Assembly: GCA_965240325.2 (NCBI GenBank)
Contig: OZ251222.1
Location: forward strand, 4,960,001 to 5,024,000
Reading direction: 5' to 3'
Origin: Rebecca billardiae RCC1528
Lineage: Eukaryota > Haptophyta
DNA: 64,000 nucleotides
Position numbers and translations under genes: made by a program. Below, in pieces: positions 20,036 to 31,136 of the stretch. The notes under the pieces were generated by a model. It saw nothing but the letters and a program-made list of their open reading frames with translations. It was not told the DNA's origin and made no database searches. Within the stretch, counting starts at the first letter, position 1. Each line of letters begins with the position of its first letter.

Positions 20036-22042
20036 TGATAGCCGCCTCTGGATCCCGCGCGTCTACTCGCCGGAAACGAATCGATCATCGATATATATCT
20101 GATGATGATACGACGACGAATTCTGATCATCGATTGCACTATATATACATCAGCGGCATCCGATCCGCGACGATCGTATCATCCGCCAGCGCAGCGCCAT
20201 CATCATATATATATATATACACAGCTTGATCAGTGTATACTTATGGCCCGCGGTGCAGGGCGGAGCGCGCAGCGTCGGCAGCGTGGAGCCCGCACCAGCG
20301 GGCCCGAACCACGTTTCAAAAAGATCTTTGATCGTCAAGAAAAAAGGGACGGGGGGCGGCGGAAAAAAAGGGACGGGGGGCGATTTTTAGGGCTGGCGGA
20401 GACCGAGTTTCGAGTTTTAGTGAGATCGCATTGAGAGGTCTATCAGGCCAAAAAAAACCGCGCCCAGCTGATTCCCTTAAGTAAAGTGCGATCTGGACGT
20501 CAGCTGGACGTGACATTAGTGTAACGGTTCGTTACGAGCGAATCGTACTCGTCTTCCCGGATCGCGTGACGTCCGGACTGGGCCACATCCGGATCGTCGG
20601 AGGTGACGTGCCCCGGCACGATGGGCGATGGCGGATATGCGGGACGGCGCCTGCACGTGCCTCCGGACCCGCCTCCCGCTTGCTGCTCACGCAGTCAGCT
20701 GCGACCGTGGCGCATGATCGCAGAAGCAGTGCCGGCAGTACGGCCTGCATCAGCTAGTGCCGCGCCGTCGTGGCGCGCGCGGTACGGTTGCGCGTTTGCA
20801 GCGCTCGCCACTCGCCCTCGGCGACGGCACGCGCGTGCGGCTCAGGTGTGTCAAATGCGGTCTCGTCGGCGCGCTTTCGCCTGCCACCTCGTGCACCCGT
20901 GCCGCCAGTTTCATCGTCTTCATGAGGACTGCTGCTGCTGTCGCCATCCGCTCTCCATCACCCCGAGTCGCCGGTCGCGCGGCGCGCGCGGTAGGCACTA
21001 GGCAGGGCGTACGGTCACTCACCCGTGCAACGGGTCAAGTGGCCAGAGTACGTCTGGTCGTTGGCTGGCACGGGCCGCAGCGCTAAAGCACCCTGCTGTC
21101 ACACCCGACTCCTTCAGTACTCCGAGCTCCGCGGCACGACTCACTCGGCACGATCGCGGACGGGTCGGATCCGAGCTGATCAGCCAGAGTTGGACACAGT
21201 TTGGCAGCTACTAGTAGTAATTCCGATGCCGATGGCACGATCGCGGACGGGTCGGATCCGAGCTGATCAGCCAGTTGGACATTTGGCAGCTAGTTGTCAG
21301 ACGGACGTCCGATTTGACGACCGGTGCCGGGTGCGGTCTCAGGTCCGCTGCTGTGATTGTGTGAAGTGTGAATGAGTCTCGCGGTCGCGCAGGCAGGGCG
21401 ACGGTCGGACTAATATAGCTTCAGTCATCTCAGAACCGACTTCAACTGGCGAACTGCCACTACGGCGGAGAGCCGCGATTGCACGGCCACCGCGGGCCCC
21501 CAACTGCGTTGATTCTATGCAGAAAAGGACCGCGGAACGCGGTCATATATATATAGCAGTGTCTCATCATCATCATCATCACTGCTGCTAGTGTCGTAAT
21601 ATAACTAGCTAGCAGCTAGTTAAATATTATAATACAGTGCCTCGTCTGACGACCTCGGCCCGTTGCATATGACTTATTATGCGCATGATGATCGGCCATC
21701 ACATTCACAACTCAAGTACGACTGTCGTCCGGAGAGTGTCGTAATCGTCACGGACACGGTACGGTACCGGACGCCTTCCGCGTTGGCGCCGCGCCGGAAG
21801 CGGCTTGCCCCGGACGATGGCGCTGCATGCTGCGCTGCGGTCGAAAGCATCGCCGGCGCCAGCCCGACTCACGGTAGGCGCCCCGCCGAGCCAGTCGTCC
21901 GGCGTGTTGAAGCGATGAGGCTGAGCGCGCCGTGCAGCAGCCAGTGGACGAGCGGTGTGGCCAGCCGGCGGTGGAGCCGTCGTCGTCGCGCGCCGGCTGC
22001 CGCTTGGGCGGCCTCCGAGTCGCGAGCACAGCCGCCCCTCTC
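20036..22042. other. 2-kb intergenic region with AT islands and a direct repeat
   Basis: No convincing gene was found. AT-rich islands occur at 20085-20225, just past the 3' end of the transporter fusion, and at 21540-21640, within 500 bp of the 3' end of the acetolactate synthase gene. The first contains tatatatatatatac and both may hold termination signals. A direct repeat of about 60 bp is present (21147-21210 and 21234-21292). Confidence 0.55.
21147..21292. repeat. Tandem direct repeat of ~60 bp
   Basis: Copies at 21147-21210 and 21234-21292 share GGCACGATCGCGGACGGGTC and the downstream GATCCGAGCTGATCAGCCAG. They then end alike in TTTGGCAGCTA, apart from small deletions. The units are separated by 23 bp. 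They look like a local duplication of non-coding DNA. Confidence 0.85.
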
Positions 22043-22902
22043 TCAGCTGGGCGGCAGCTCGGCGTCGGAGAGCACCTTCCCCGCCTTGTGCACGGTGGGC
22101 AGCACGTCTGGCTTGGAGATCTGACCGGACGGCTGGCCGCATAGGCTCAGCCCCACCACACCCGTGCGCGACATCTCGACGATCTCGAACTTGTCCATCA
22201 GCTTGAGGAACGAGTCGACCTTGGTGGGGCTGTCCGCCACCTTGATCAGCAGCTCGTCCGCGCTCACGTCGAGCACCTCCGCGCGGAAGAGGTTGGAGAG
22301 CTCGACGATGCGCGCGCGCGTGCCCACCACCTTGGTCGCCAGCTTGACGAGCAGCAGGTCGGTCAGCGCCGACTTGTCCGGCGTGAGCTCGACGACCTCG
22401 CGCACCTGGCGCGGGGCGCGGGGCGTGCCGCGCGGGCGGGCCGAGGCGCGTCTCGGCGGACGGCCACGCCGCGCGAGCGGCCGCGCGCTGCGCGCTAGGT
22501 GCGCGAGGGCGCGCGCCAAGCCCCCGAGCGCGCGCGCGCGCACACGCGCACACCTGCACCATCGCCTCCATCTGCCGGCGCAGCTGGTCGAGCTTCGAGA
22601 ACGTGCCCGAGCTCACGATGGTCATTCGAGAGAGACCGTCCATATTTGTTGTGCCCTGCGCCGGCGGGACCGCCGGTGTGGGCGCCGCATGAGCGCGCGC
22701 TCCGCGCGGCCGCACGCGCTGCGCGCGAGACGCGCGCGCGTACAACGACGAGCGAGTCGATGTTGAAGCCGCGCGCGGAGAAGAAGCCGGAGATGCGCGA
22801 GAGCACGCCAGGCTCGTCCACCACGAGAGCCGCGAACGTCTTCTTCAGCATCGGCTGCTGCGCCGTGGCGACCGTCCGGCGGAAGAGCCGAGATGCAAGC
22901 AT
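22043..22902 (-). CDS. ilvH: Acetolactate synthase small (regulatory) subunit
   Basis: This regulatory subunit of acetohydroxyacid synthase binds branched-chain amino acids through its ACT domain for feedback control of Val/Leu/Ile synthesis, normally in the plastid. Three exons are read on the minus strand: 22902-22744, 22655-22554 and 22405-22043. They encode about 207 residues. Introns of 88 bp (GTACGC...GCGCAG) and 148 bp (GTGTGC...CGCCAG) restore the family sequence FAALVVDEPGVLSRISGFFS, NIDSLVVG, LSRMTIV and then VREVVELTPDKSA. The C-terminal ALS_ss_C domain contains KVVGTRARIVELSNLFRAEV and FEIVEMSRTGVVGLS. The short N-terminus (MLASRLFRRTVATAQQ) is a likely transit peptide, though short for a multi-membrane plastid. 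An in-frame Met also lies upstream at 23013. In some eukaryotes this subunit carries two ACT modules; only one is present here. Confidence 0.92.
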
Positions 22903-24160
22903 GGCGCCTCTCGAGCGGCCGGCCACGTGGGGCTCCACTGCGTGGGGTTGATGTTTGGTGATTGTGGCCTCTGACCTCTCATCGGCTGACAATGAGGCAG
23001 CCATGCTGAGCATCACAGCGGCTTTTTCTCGCGGTCGGCGTTTTTTCTCGTCCCCGCATTTTCACGTCATCACGTGCTCGTAAAGTTGTCACACGGGCGC
23101 GGGCACTCCAGCCCCGGGCAGCCGGCGCCGCCCAGTGCTGGCGAGGGCCGCTTCTGAGCGCGGGCGCGACTCTGCATGCGCGCCATACTCCTCGTTCCTT
23201 GGGAGCCCTTTCACCCGCGGCCGGCGTCGCCGAGCACGCGCCGTCCGGCAAGGCGCGCGTACTCGGCTACTCGCATGCATGCCGCCTAGACTGCCGCACC
23301 GGACGGCGAGGCTGCCACCTCGGAAGAGACGGAGCCAGCCGTCCGGCGGTCGAGTTGGCTACCTCACTGTGCTGCCGAGTTTGCGCGCCGTCTTCAAACG
23401 ACCCGCTCGTGCCGCGCCTGGTGAGTATGCGAGGGGCGCGCGCACCCCGCGTCTGATGCAGCCGATGGTGGGCGGTACAGCGTCAGCGGGCAGGTCGCCC
23501 AACGCCGCGTGTCAGCTTGGCACCACGCAAGACGAGCTCGCGCGGTGGCTCACCCTCCGCCTGGAAACGCTTGACAGCCGGACGATCGCGCGTGCTGCGG
23601 CAGACACATGCGTCTGATGCGACGCCCCGACGCCCGGCTACACCGCTGCAGCGGCCAAGGTGAAGCGGCAAGCGCGCTCAAGTTCAGGCTGCGAGGCGAG
23701 CTTTCAGCTTGTGTGCGTGAAGTATGACTGGATGAATCGCGGATGAAACAGTCGCGAGGAAAACTACTCCGCACTCAACCGCCGAGTAGGTGATGATTAC
23801 ATGGGGGTACACCGTTTTGTATGGCCCCAAGCTCGGCGGCCTGGGCGCGAAGCGTCTGATTGGCCCACGATCCCTGTGTCGTTATGTCTTTTGTAGCGCC
23901 GTGCTCGGGAGCGGTTATGGGCCGATCAAAACGAGCGGCCCGCGAGTATCGGCGCTCATAGTGCAGCGCTGGCGCAGTGCTTTGCGGCGGCGTGGCCGTT
24001 TGACCACTGCGCGCGAAGCGTCACATGTAGCGGCACCCAACCCCGCAGCGGCTCAAACAAAAAACTTGTCGGTACAGTAGGTCGAACTGGCCACACCCCC
24101 GCGCCGGCTGCCAACCGCCTCTCTCCGCTCGCCGTCCACCTGCCCTTCCAGCCCACCGCG
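22903..24160. other. Intergenic region between two divergent genes
   Basis: This 1.26-kb spacer separates the acetolactate synthase gene (minus) from the methyltransferase gene (plus). It should contain both promoters. The open frames present are Arg/Ala/Pro-rich and overlap on both strands, so I do not call them genes. No repeat was recognised. Confidence 0.4.
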
Positions 24161-24982
24161 ATGCACCGCGCCGCACTCTTCGGGCTCAGCGTCCTCGCGG
24201 TGTCGACGAGCGGCGAGGTGGTGAAGAGCCGCATCGCCGCCTCACGCGCGCGCGTCGCCGCCTCGCCCGCCGCGAGGGCCACCACCTGCGAGCCGAGCGT
24301 GGAGGCGCCGTGCAGCCTGCCGTCGATCGAGGTGCACAAGAAGACGCCGCACACCGCGCCCATGCACCACCCGGACACGCCGTACTGGTTCCACCCGAAG
24401 ATCCACAACCTGGGGAACGTCGGCCTCGGCGGCCGCCTGCACGCGCTCGTCGCGCCCTTCGCCACCTACCTCATCGACCTGCTCGCGTACGAGGGCAAGG
24501 ACGCGCGCGGGCTGGTGCACAAGACGATCGAGCCCGCGCTCTCCGTCGTCGACCTGTGCTGCGGCGTGGGCTTCTCAACGACGAAGGGGGCGACGGCGGT
24601 GGACACGTCGCGCGAGATGATCGACGTCGCCAAGCTGCTCCGGCCCGACGCCACCTTCGTGCAGGGCAACGCCGAGACGTGGGGCGAGGACGGCTGCACG
24701 GACGTGGTGACCGTGATGTTTGGCATGCACGAGATCCCGAGGGACGGCCGGCGGCGCGTGCTGGCGAACGCGGCGCGGCTGGCGAAGAAGCGCGTGGTCG
24801 TCGTGGACATCGACCCGTCGTACGCCCCCTCCGAGACCATGCTCTCGGGCGAGCCGTACGTGCGCGACTACCTGCGGCACATCGACTCGGACATCGCGGA
24901 GGTGGCGCGCACGCGCGCGGTCCGCTCGATGCGCGTCAACGTGGTGCCCGGCCACGTCGTCATGTGGAGGCTCGACTTGTGA
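24161..24982 (+). CDS. Class I SAM-dependent methyltransferase
   Basis: A single exon of 273 residues starts at ATG 24161. The first ~25 residues (MHRAALFGLSVLAVSTSGEV) resemble a signal or transit peptide. Motif I is LSVVDLCCGVGFS (about residues 126-138), followed by an acidic SAM-contact region at TAVDTSREMIDVAK. Motif II is near CTDVVTVMFGMHEIPRDGRR, and post-motif strands follow at KKRVVVVDIDPSYAPS. The fold is a small-molecule or lipid type (Methyltransf_11/25) rather than an RNA or DNA methyltransferase. The substrate is not predictable. A His/Trp-rich segment before motif I (MHHPDTPYWFHPKIHNLGNV) may bind substrate. Confidence 0.85.
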   Translation: MHRAALFGLSVLAVSTSGEVVKSRIAASRARVAASPAARATTCEPSVEAPCSLPSIEVHKKTPHTAPMHHPDTPYWFHPKIHNLGNVGLGGRLHALVAPFATYLIDLLAYEGKDARGLVHKTIEPALSVVDLCCGVGFSTTKGATAVDTSREMIDVAKLLRPDATFVQGNAETWGEDGCTDVVTVMFGMHEIPRDGRRRVLANAARLAKKRVVVVDIDPSYAPSETMLSGEPYVRDYLRHIDSDIAEVARTRAVRSMRVNVVPGHVVMWRLDL

Positions 24983-25394
24983 GGGCGACGGGAGCGCGCA
25001 CGGCACGCGCGGCGCTGGAGGAGCGCGCGCGCGCGCCAGCGCACGGGCCGGGCGGGGGCGGGCCGCGGGGCCAGGCCCGGGCGGCAGGGCGGGCAGGGAA
25101 GGGCCAAGCGGCATCAGCGTATTTGGTGCGGCCGTGACTCGGCCGTCGGCGTCGGCCGTCGGCGCAGCAGAGCCGCCGGGGGCGCGCTCTGCTATCAGCA
25201 GGCAATATCATCAGCGGCGCGCGGCACGAGACGGCAACGCCGCGGCGCCATCAGTGGAAAGAGCGTACACGGCAGCCAGTCATCGTCGTTATATATATAT
25301 ATGTCTAGCCGTCCTCGAAGCGCCTGCGCCATCCAGATGCAGCGAGGAGGCGAGGCACACGCCGGGCAGGGCGGAGCCACGCTGCGAGATACCA

Positions 25395-25433
<39 letters not shown>

Positions 25434-26004
25434 CATTGAATTATAAGGGATTTTTGTTCCTCGGAAACAAAGTGCGAGCGGCAGCCGCGCAGGCCGAGCG
25501 CGCAGCTTGGAAGACGCAGCTCGAGAGCCGCCAAGCCGCACGAGAGCGAGGCACGAGGCACCATCGTGCAGAGGCGGGCGCCCTGAAAGATGCGGGCCCA
25601 GAACAGCTGCAGCCATCAGGACAGTGGGCGCTTCCGAAACGAAGGGCGTCGTCCGCTGCGTGAGCGAGAGAGACACAGGGCCGCGTCGGTCGGCTCGGCG
25701 CCAGATGAAAGAATCCAGGCCACCAATTGGCTGTCCAGAGCCACCATCACCATGCCAACCCGCTCAAAGCTCAGGAGCAGCACAACGAGCTACGTTAGTT
25801 CTACTGGGCCGTTGCAGTGCGCGCGCACAGAGCAGGCTCGTCAAAAGACCCTCGTGGCACGAGAAGATTAGGGTGGCCAAGATAGCAGCCGGACTTGCGC
25901 TCGGCCGCCTGCCTCGGGCCGATTGGCAGCGGCAGGTGTTGATACCATACGGCGCATTGCGCGCGCTCCCATCACCGTCCTCTTCGACAATATATATATA
26001 TATA
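24983..26004. other. Intergenic region with AT island and CT microsatellite
   Basis: A short AT island (tatatatatatat, about 25290-25303) lies 300 bp past the methyltransferase gene. A (CT)17 tract occupies 25397-25430. The rest has no persuasive open frame. A second AT run, 25990-26004, borders the inverted-repeat structure that follows. Confidence 0.5.
25397..25430. repeat. (CT)17 microsatellite
   Basis: This is an uninterrupted dinucleotide run of 34 bases in non-coding DNA. Confidence 0.98.
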
Positions 26005-27297
26005 ATCATCATCGGCTCCGGATTCGGTTGACCCCTGCCAGTGGCGGGCATTCTGAGAACCGAGTCGAAGTCACTCGAGCGGACCATATAGCCGGGTCCC
26101 TCCCGACCCCGGATTGATGACTTCAAAGCGACATTGAGCATACACCCACCTCCCAATATGTTTCAGGCTCAATTTTTATAAGTGACACATACAGAAATCT
26201 GACCGAAATCCGAAACATGGGTAAATGCATATTGACGCGGGTATTTCTGACGGAACTTGTATTCCATTCATGCATCGACGTGATACGCACGCCATGACCA
26301 TGTCACGCCTCACGGCAGCTCACCGCCCCGCACTTGCGAGCGCGCTCTGGTTGGTCAGCTGCGCGCGCATAGCATTGTGCCGCGCTCTTCTCTCAGCTGG
26401 TACACCGCCAGACGCGGCCGCTCCGCCGCCGCTGCCGCGTGCCTCCGCCTCGTGCCGCGTGCTGGGGCGCCGCTGAAAGTCAGGCGTGATCGGTTGCACG
26501 GGCGTGAGCACGACAACGCCGCGGACGATCGTGTCGCTCTCGATCTCGCCGGTGCCCAGCTCGCGCGAGCGCCGGTCAAGATCCATGCGCGCGTATCGCT
26601 TGAAATCAGACTCGCCCCCCCATCGTCCACCACTGCCCGTCCGCCTCCTTCTGCCGCTTGCTGCTTGTCTCGGGCTCGTGAGTCGCCCTCGTCGCGACTT
26701 GCAGTGTCGAGCGCGTAAGGATCACAAAGTACTCGTCCAGACAGAGAGGCCTGAGCATATCGACGACGAGATGGAAAAGCATCCGCTCCATCGTGTTGTG
26801 CGTCCTCGACATGTTCACCTTGATCTGATTGCAGAGGTCCGGAGACGGCGCAACGTGCAGAGAGGCTTGCACCGACCGTGGTGCACTGACGAGGTCGTGT
26901 CAGACACCGTGTGCACGATCTCCAGGTCACGCGCGACCGCAAAGAGGTGCTCGGCATCGCGGTCGCCAAGATTACCTCCCAGCTGTTCGTCCGAGACGTC
27001 GGTGTCGAACACGATGGGCACGTCCAACGCGACCCGCGCCCGCACCACCATAGTGGGCAAAAGGCCAATAAAAGTACCCGGACTCCCAGTAGAAATGGTG
27101 AAAATCGGGCTCTGGCGCCGTGTAAAAACAAGCGATCGCGGCAAACGGTGCGGATTCGCGCTCAGCTCGCCAACCCGAGTCCAGCAAGCCTTCGACCGCC
27201 TCCGTGCGACCTCGCGAAGGTCGTTTTCATTTTCGGTACGCCCGGTTTCTATGACCGGACTGGCAGGGGTCAACCGAAGCCGGAGCCCATCATCAGT
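26005..27297. repeat. 38-bp inverted repeat pair enclosing 1.2 kb with coding relics
   Basis: The 38-bp repeat at 26005-26042 (core GGATTCGGTTGACCCCTG) is matched in inverse at 27259-27297 (core CAGGGGTCAACCGAAGCC). Read one way these are TIRs of a 1.3-kb element. Read the other way, the CAGGGG tips point at each other, as the outer tips of two hAT-like elements would. No matching second ends or 8-bp duplications were found, so the structure is unresolved. Confidence 0.6.
26360..27060 (-). pseudogene. Frame-broken protein-coding relic of unknown family
   Basis: Three successive minus-strand segments in different frames have balanced, non-repetitive composition unlike the surrounding noise. 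The first (about 27060-26870) contains DVPIVFDTDVSDEQLGGNLG. The second (about 26830-26640) contains MERMLFHLVVDMLRPLCLDE. The third (about 26630-26470) contains ESDTIVRGVVVLTPVQPITP. The second passes into the third at a run of seven G near 26623, consistent with a frameshift. The first segment faintly recalls the DxSDxxLGG start of retroelement RNase H, and the second its E-helix, but spacing is wrong and I do not assign it. Confidence 0.45.
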
Positions 27298-27492
27298 TAT
27301 TATTGTGCCATCCACATACATTATGAGATTATCATCCGGCATATCTATCATCCGCGCCTGCTCAGCAGACGGTCAGATCATCCGAGCGGCGGCGGTTATT
27401 CTGACGATCTGCTTACGTACTATACTCATCATCTTCAGCGCGCACGTAGTGCTCAGCAGTGTCAGAGTGTCAGACTGTGTCAGTCATCAGAT

Positions 27493-30375
27493 TCAGCAGC
27501 TCGTCTCCCGCCGGCCTGGCGCAGGCGGGCCCCACTTGACGCGCCGCAGCTCGGCCCGAGAGGCGCCCGCGCTCAGCTGCTTCAAGAAGCGGCTCGGCTC
27601 GAGCTCGCGCTGGCCGCCGCCCCACTCGAAGCCGGCTCGCTTGTCCGACCAGATGGCGGCCCGCTCCCGCCGCAGCACGTACAGCCGGTCCGTGGCGCGC
27701 GTGAGTGCCACGTACACCAGCCTGCGCTCCTCCGCCTCGCGCGCCGCCTCAGAGTCAGAGGCGTCAGAGGCGTCGGAGGCGTGGGCGTGGGGCTCGGCCC
27801 CGAGGGCGTGTGCGGCCGTTGGGCCGAGCATCGGGAGCGAGCCCTCCTCCGCGCACACGAGCAGCACGCACGCCCACTCCAGCCCCTTGGCGGCGTGCAC
27901 CGTCGAGAGCCACACCGCGTCCACCGCGGCAGGCTCCTCCTCCGCCTCCGCCTCCGTCGCGCCGAGAGCCAGCAGCGCGGCCGCGCCCTCCGCGCTGGCG
28001 GGGTGCTGGGCGGCCATGCTGCACAGCGCGTCCAGCCGGCGCTGCCGCGCGTCCGCCTGCTCGCGCTCGGCCTCGGTTGCGTTGGGCGCCGCCGCGTAGT
28101 GCGCGCGCACGCCGCTGCACTCGAGCACCACCTGCACCGCGTCGCCGAGGTCGGGCGCCCGCGCGCCGCCGTCCGCACCGCCGCCGCCGTCCGCTGCCGT
28201 GAGCGATGCTGGCAGCCGCGCGCGCGTGCGTGCGAGCGCCTCTGCCCAGGGCGCGATGCGCTTGGCGGCGCCGGCGCTGAGCGGGCACGCCTCGCGGAGC
28301 TCGCGCAGCGCCGCCTCGTCGAGCAGCGCGTCGTGCGGCGCGGCCGCGCGCGCCTCCGCCACCGCCCCCTGCGGCGCGAGCGCTAGCAGCAGCTGGCTCA
28401 GCCGAGCGGCGCCGCTGGGGGCGGTGGGGGCGCGCGGCGCGGCGCCGGCGGCGGGCGCGGAGGCGGCGGGCGCGGAGGCGGGGTCGGCGAGCACGGAGCG
28501 CAGCGCGCCCGCGACGGCGGCCTGCGCCGACCCGCCGCGCCCCGCTGCCCCCGCCGCGCCGTCCGCCTCCCACCAGCCCAGCAGCGCCTCGAGCGTGCGC
28601 GCGCCCACGCCCCGCCCCGGCGTGGCCGCCGCCCTGCGCGCCGCCTCCGCGCACCCGCCGCCGCTGCTGCCGCTGCCGCTGCTGCCGCTGCTGCCGCTGC
28701 TGCCGCTGCACAGCGCGAGCTGCAGGTGGGCGCGCGCGGCGGCCACCTCGGCGCGGGACCAGAACGAGGTGGACGCCGGGCGGTACACGGGCACGCCCGC
28801 GCACCGCAGCGCGCGCTCGATGGGTATGAGCTGCCGGTTCGTGCGCGCGAGCACGCTCACAGCGTGCAGCGGCAGCGGCCGCGCGCCGTCGGCGGCACCC
28901 GCCGGCCGCGGCGCCGCGCCGCGCGGCCGCGCGCCCTCGGCCGCGGGCAGCGCGCACAGCGCTCGCACGGTGCGCTCGATGAAGCCCGCCTGCGCCGTCG
29001 CGTCGGGCACACGCACGAGCGTGACGGGCCGCGCGGCGGCGCGCGCGCGCCCGGGCGCGGCCACGGTCGCGGCTGGCGCGCGCTGCAGCAGCGCGCTCGC
29101 CGCCGCGCACACCGGGTGCGGGCAGCGGTAGTTGTGCCGCAGCGCCAGCACAGCCGCGCCGCTGAAGTCGGCGAGCAGCCGCCGCTGCGTCTCCGCGCCC
29201 AGCGCGCCGCGGAACGCGTAGATCGACTGGTCCGCGTCGCCCACGACGAAGAGCGAGCGCGCCTCGCCCCCTTCGCCCTGCGGCAGCGGCTGCGTCGGCC
29301 GCGCCAGCGGCTGCGCCAGCGGCTGCGCCAGCGGCTGTGCCAGCGGCTGCGCCAGCGGCTGTGCCAGCGTCCTCAGCAGCTCGTACTGCGCCGTCGACGT
29401 GTCCTGGAACTCGTCGACGAGCACGTGCGCCCAGCGCGCGCGCGCGCGCTCGGCGCAGCCCTCCACGTCCCTCAGCGCGCGCAGCGCCAGCGCCTGCAGG
29501 TCGTCGTAGTCGAGCTGGTTGGAGGCGCGCAGACGCAGCTCGTACGCGCGCACCAGCCGCGCCACACGGGAGGGGGGCGCGGCGCCGGGCGCGGAGAGGG
29601 ACTTGTGCCGCGAGATCTGGCGCAGCGCCTCGGCGGGCTTGAGGGTCTCGTGCAGCCCCGTCTCGTCCAGCACCTCCCGCACCAGCGCGCGCTGCGCGCT
29701 CGCGTCCGCCACGCCGAAGCGCGCGTCGACGGCCGCCAGCGCCTCGAGCGCGTCCGCGGGCAGCCGCGCCGCGCCGTGCGCGGTCGGCGGCAGCCCGTGC
29801 GCGGCGCAGAGCTGGAGCGTGTGCAGCGCGCGGTGGTGCTCGTCGCTCAGCCCGAGCTCGAAGAGCAGCGCGCGCGCGCACCACGAGTGTATCGTGCAGC
29901 AGCGCACCGCCGCCGCCGCCTCGTCGCCGAGCAGCGCGGCCAGCCTGCGGCGCATCTCCGCGGCCGCCTTGTTCGTGAACGTGAGCGCGAGCACGCTGGA
30001 CGGGCGGACGGCGGCGCGCGGCTGCGTGAGGAGCGCGGCGACGCGGTGCGTGAGCACGCGCGTCTTCCCCGAGCCCGGCCCCGCCGAGACGCACGTCACG
30101 CCGTGCAGCGGCGCGCCGACCGCCGCGGCCTGCGCCTCGTCCAGCCCGGCGCGCAGCGCGGCGGGCAGGGCGAGGCCGGCGCTGCCCGAGGGCGCGCACG
30201 CCGTCGAGCACGCGCGGACGCGCGCGGCGTAGCATCGGTGCGGCGAGGGCGCGGGGCGCGCGGGCGCGCGCGCCGACACGCGCGCGACGTGCATCAGCAG
30301 CGCGGCGTGCGCCCACCAGCGCGCCGACACGCCCGCCATCCTCGCCGGCCGCCAGCGAAAGGCGCTTTTTACCAT
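27493..30375 (-). CDS. UvrD/PcrA-type superfamily 1 DNA helicase
   Basis: This is a single-exon gene of 960 residues from ATG 30375 (a second Met at residue 13 is possible). It unwinds DNA 3' to 5' in repair. All SF1A motifs are present: Walker A GPGSGKT (99-105), [17 protein letters not shown] (Ia), [10 protein letters not shown] (II), [16 protein letters not shown] (III), LRHNYRC (IV), [13 protein letters not shown] (V) and [15 protein letters not shown] (VI). The N-terminal ~65 residues are Arg/Ala-rich with no acids until residue 79, so targeting to mitochondrion or plastid is likely. A tandem AQPL repeat lies between motifs II and III, and Ala/Gly/Ser-rich inserts expand domain 2. The prokaryote-like UvrD type is consistent with an organelle-derived origin. 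It shares a 172-bp divergent promoter region with H2A.Z. Confidence 0.93.
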   Translation of the reverse strand: MVKSAFRWRPARMAGVSARWWAHAALLMHVARVSARAPARPAPSPHRCYAARVRACSTACAPSGSAGLALPAALRAGLDEAQAAAVGAPLHGVTCVSAGPGSGKTRVLTHRVAALLTQPRAAVRPSSVLALTFTNKAAAEMRRRLAALLGDEAAAAVRCCTIHSWCARALLFELGLSDEHHRALHTLQLCAAHGLPPTAHGAARLPADALEALAAVDARFGVADASAQRALVREVLDETGLHETLKPAEALRQISRHKSLSAPGAAPPSRVARLVRAYELRLRASNQLDYDDLQALALRALRDVEGCAERARARWAHVLVDEFQDTSTAQYELLRTLAQPLAQPLAQPLAQPLAQPLARPTQPLPQGEGGEARSLFVVGDADQSIYAFRGALGAETQRRLLADFSGAAVLALRHNYRCPHPVCAAASALLQRAPAATVAAPGRARAAARPVTLVRVPDATAQAGFIERTVRALCALPAAEGARPRGAAPRPAGAADGARPLPLHAVSVLARTNRQLIPIERALRCAGVPVYRPASTSFWSRAEVAAARAHLQLALCSGSSGSSGSSGSGSSGGGCAEAARRAAATPGRGVGARTLEALLGWWEADGAAGAAGRGGSAQAAVAGALRSVLADPASAPAASAPAAGAAPRAPTAPSGAARLSQLLLALAPQGAVAEARAAAPHDALLDEAALRELREACPLSAGAAKRIAPWAEALARTRARLPASLTAADGGGGADGGARAPDLGDAVQVVLECSGVRAHYAAAPNATEAEREQADARQRRLDALCSMAAQHPASAEGAAALLALGATEAEAEEEPAAVDAVWLSTVHAAKGLEWACVLLVCAEEGSLPMLGPTAAHALGAEPHAHASDASDASDSEAAREAEERRLVYVALTRATDRLYVLRRERAAIWSDKRAGFEWGGGQRELEPSRFLKQLSAGASRAELRRVKWGPPAPGRRETSC
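29280..29372. repeat. In-frame tandem repeat in the helicase gene
   Basis: A 12-18 bp unit, AGCGGCTGCGCC or AGCGGCTGTGCC, is repeated about six times and encodes AQPL on the minus strand. It sits in a surface loop between helicase motifs II and III, where the family normally has no such insert. Confidence 0.85.
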
Positions 30376-30547
30376 ACCCCCCGCTCAAATCGCCGCGCCG
30401 ACGCCCGCCCGGACCGGCTCGGTGCCCGTCCGGCGCGTTCAAAACCCCGACGCCACTTTGGGTGGGCGAGACCAGTACAACGGCGGCCCTTCGAACAGCT
30501 TGCTGCCTTTCGACCGACCGAGTCCCTTCGCACCTCCTGCCTGCGTC
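30376..30547. promoter_or_regulatory. Divergent promoter region of helicase and H2A.Z genes
   Basis: Only 172 bp separate the two ATG codons. A T-run with TTTTTACCATACCCC lies next to the helicase start. No TATA box was recognised. The short distance implies a shared bidirectional promoter with very short 5' leaders. Confidence 0.5.
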
Positions 30548-31136
30548 ATGTCGTCCAAGGCACGCGCTGCGTGGCGCGCGCGGCGCGCGCGCGCGCGCGC
30601 GCGGCGGGCGAGGCGGCTCGTGGTACCCCCACGCGCCGCCCCCGCGCCCGCGCGCGCGGCGCGCGCGCGCTCGCTCCGGCGCGCGCGCGCGCGCGCGTTC
30701 AAATTGGCCGGCCGCGCGTCGCTCACGCGCCGCGCGCCGCCGCGCGTGCGCCGCGCGCTCGGGTGCGCAGGTGAAGGGTGAGGCCAAGCTCAAGGCGAAG
30801 AAGTCCGTCTCGCGCTCGTCGCGCGCCGGTCTGCAGTTCCCCGTGGGCCGCATCCACAGGCACCTCAAGCAGCGCGTCACAAACAAGGGCCGCGTGGGCG
30901 CGACCGCCGCCGTCTACTCGGCGGCGATCCTGGAGTACCTGACGGCCGAGGTGCTCGAGCTCGCGGGCAACGCGTCGAAGGACCTGCGCGTCAAGCGCAT
31001 CACGCCGCGCCACCTCCAGCTCGCCATCCGCGGTGACGAGGAGCTCGACACGCTCATCAAGGCGACGATCGCGGGCGGCGGCGTCATCCCGCACATCCAC
31101 AAGTCGCTGCTCAAGAAGAAGTCGGCCAAGGACTAG
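30548..31136 (+). CDS. Histone variant H2A.Z
   Basis: This chromatin protein replaces H2A in promoter nucleosomes. Exon 1 is only twelve bases (MSSK, 30548-30559). A 211-bp GC-AG intron (AAG|GCACGC...GTGCGCAG) follows, and exon 2 is 30771-31136, giving 125 residues. The histone fold begins [18 protein letters not shown]2A.Z rather than canonical H2A is shown by [20 protein letters not shown], by the acidic-patch [20 protein letters not shown] and by the short basic tail [12 protein letters not shown] without an SQ motif. No GT donor in the first exon keeps the frame, so the GC donor is well supported. Confidence 0.96.

Noticed and set aside
26606-27060. Gypsy-type RNase H in the relic near 27 kb
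   Set aside because: DTDVSDEQLGG and the later MERML helix look similar to RNase H strands, but their spacing (about 75 residues across a frame change) does not fit, so no family is assigned.
27764-30886. 1040-codon frame overlapping the helicase
   Set aside because: It is a frameshifted Arg/Ala-rich shadow of the UvrD-like gene and lacks helicase motifs.
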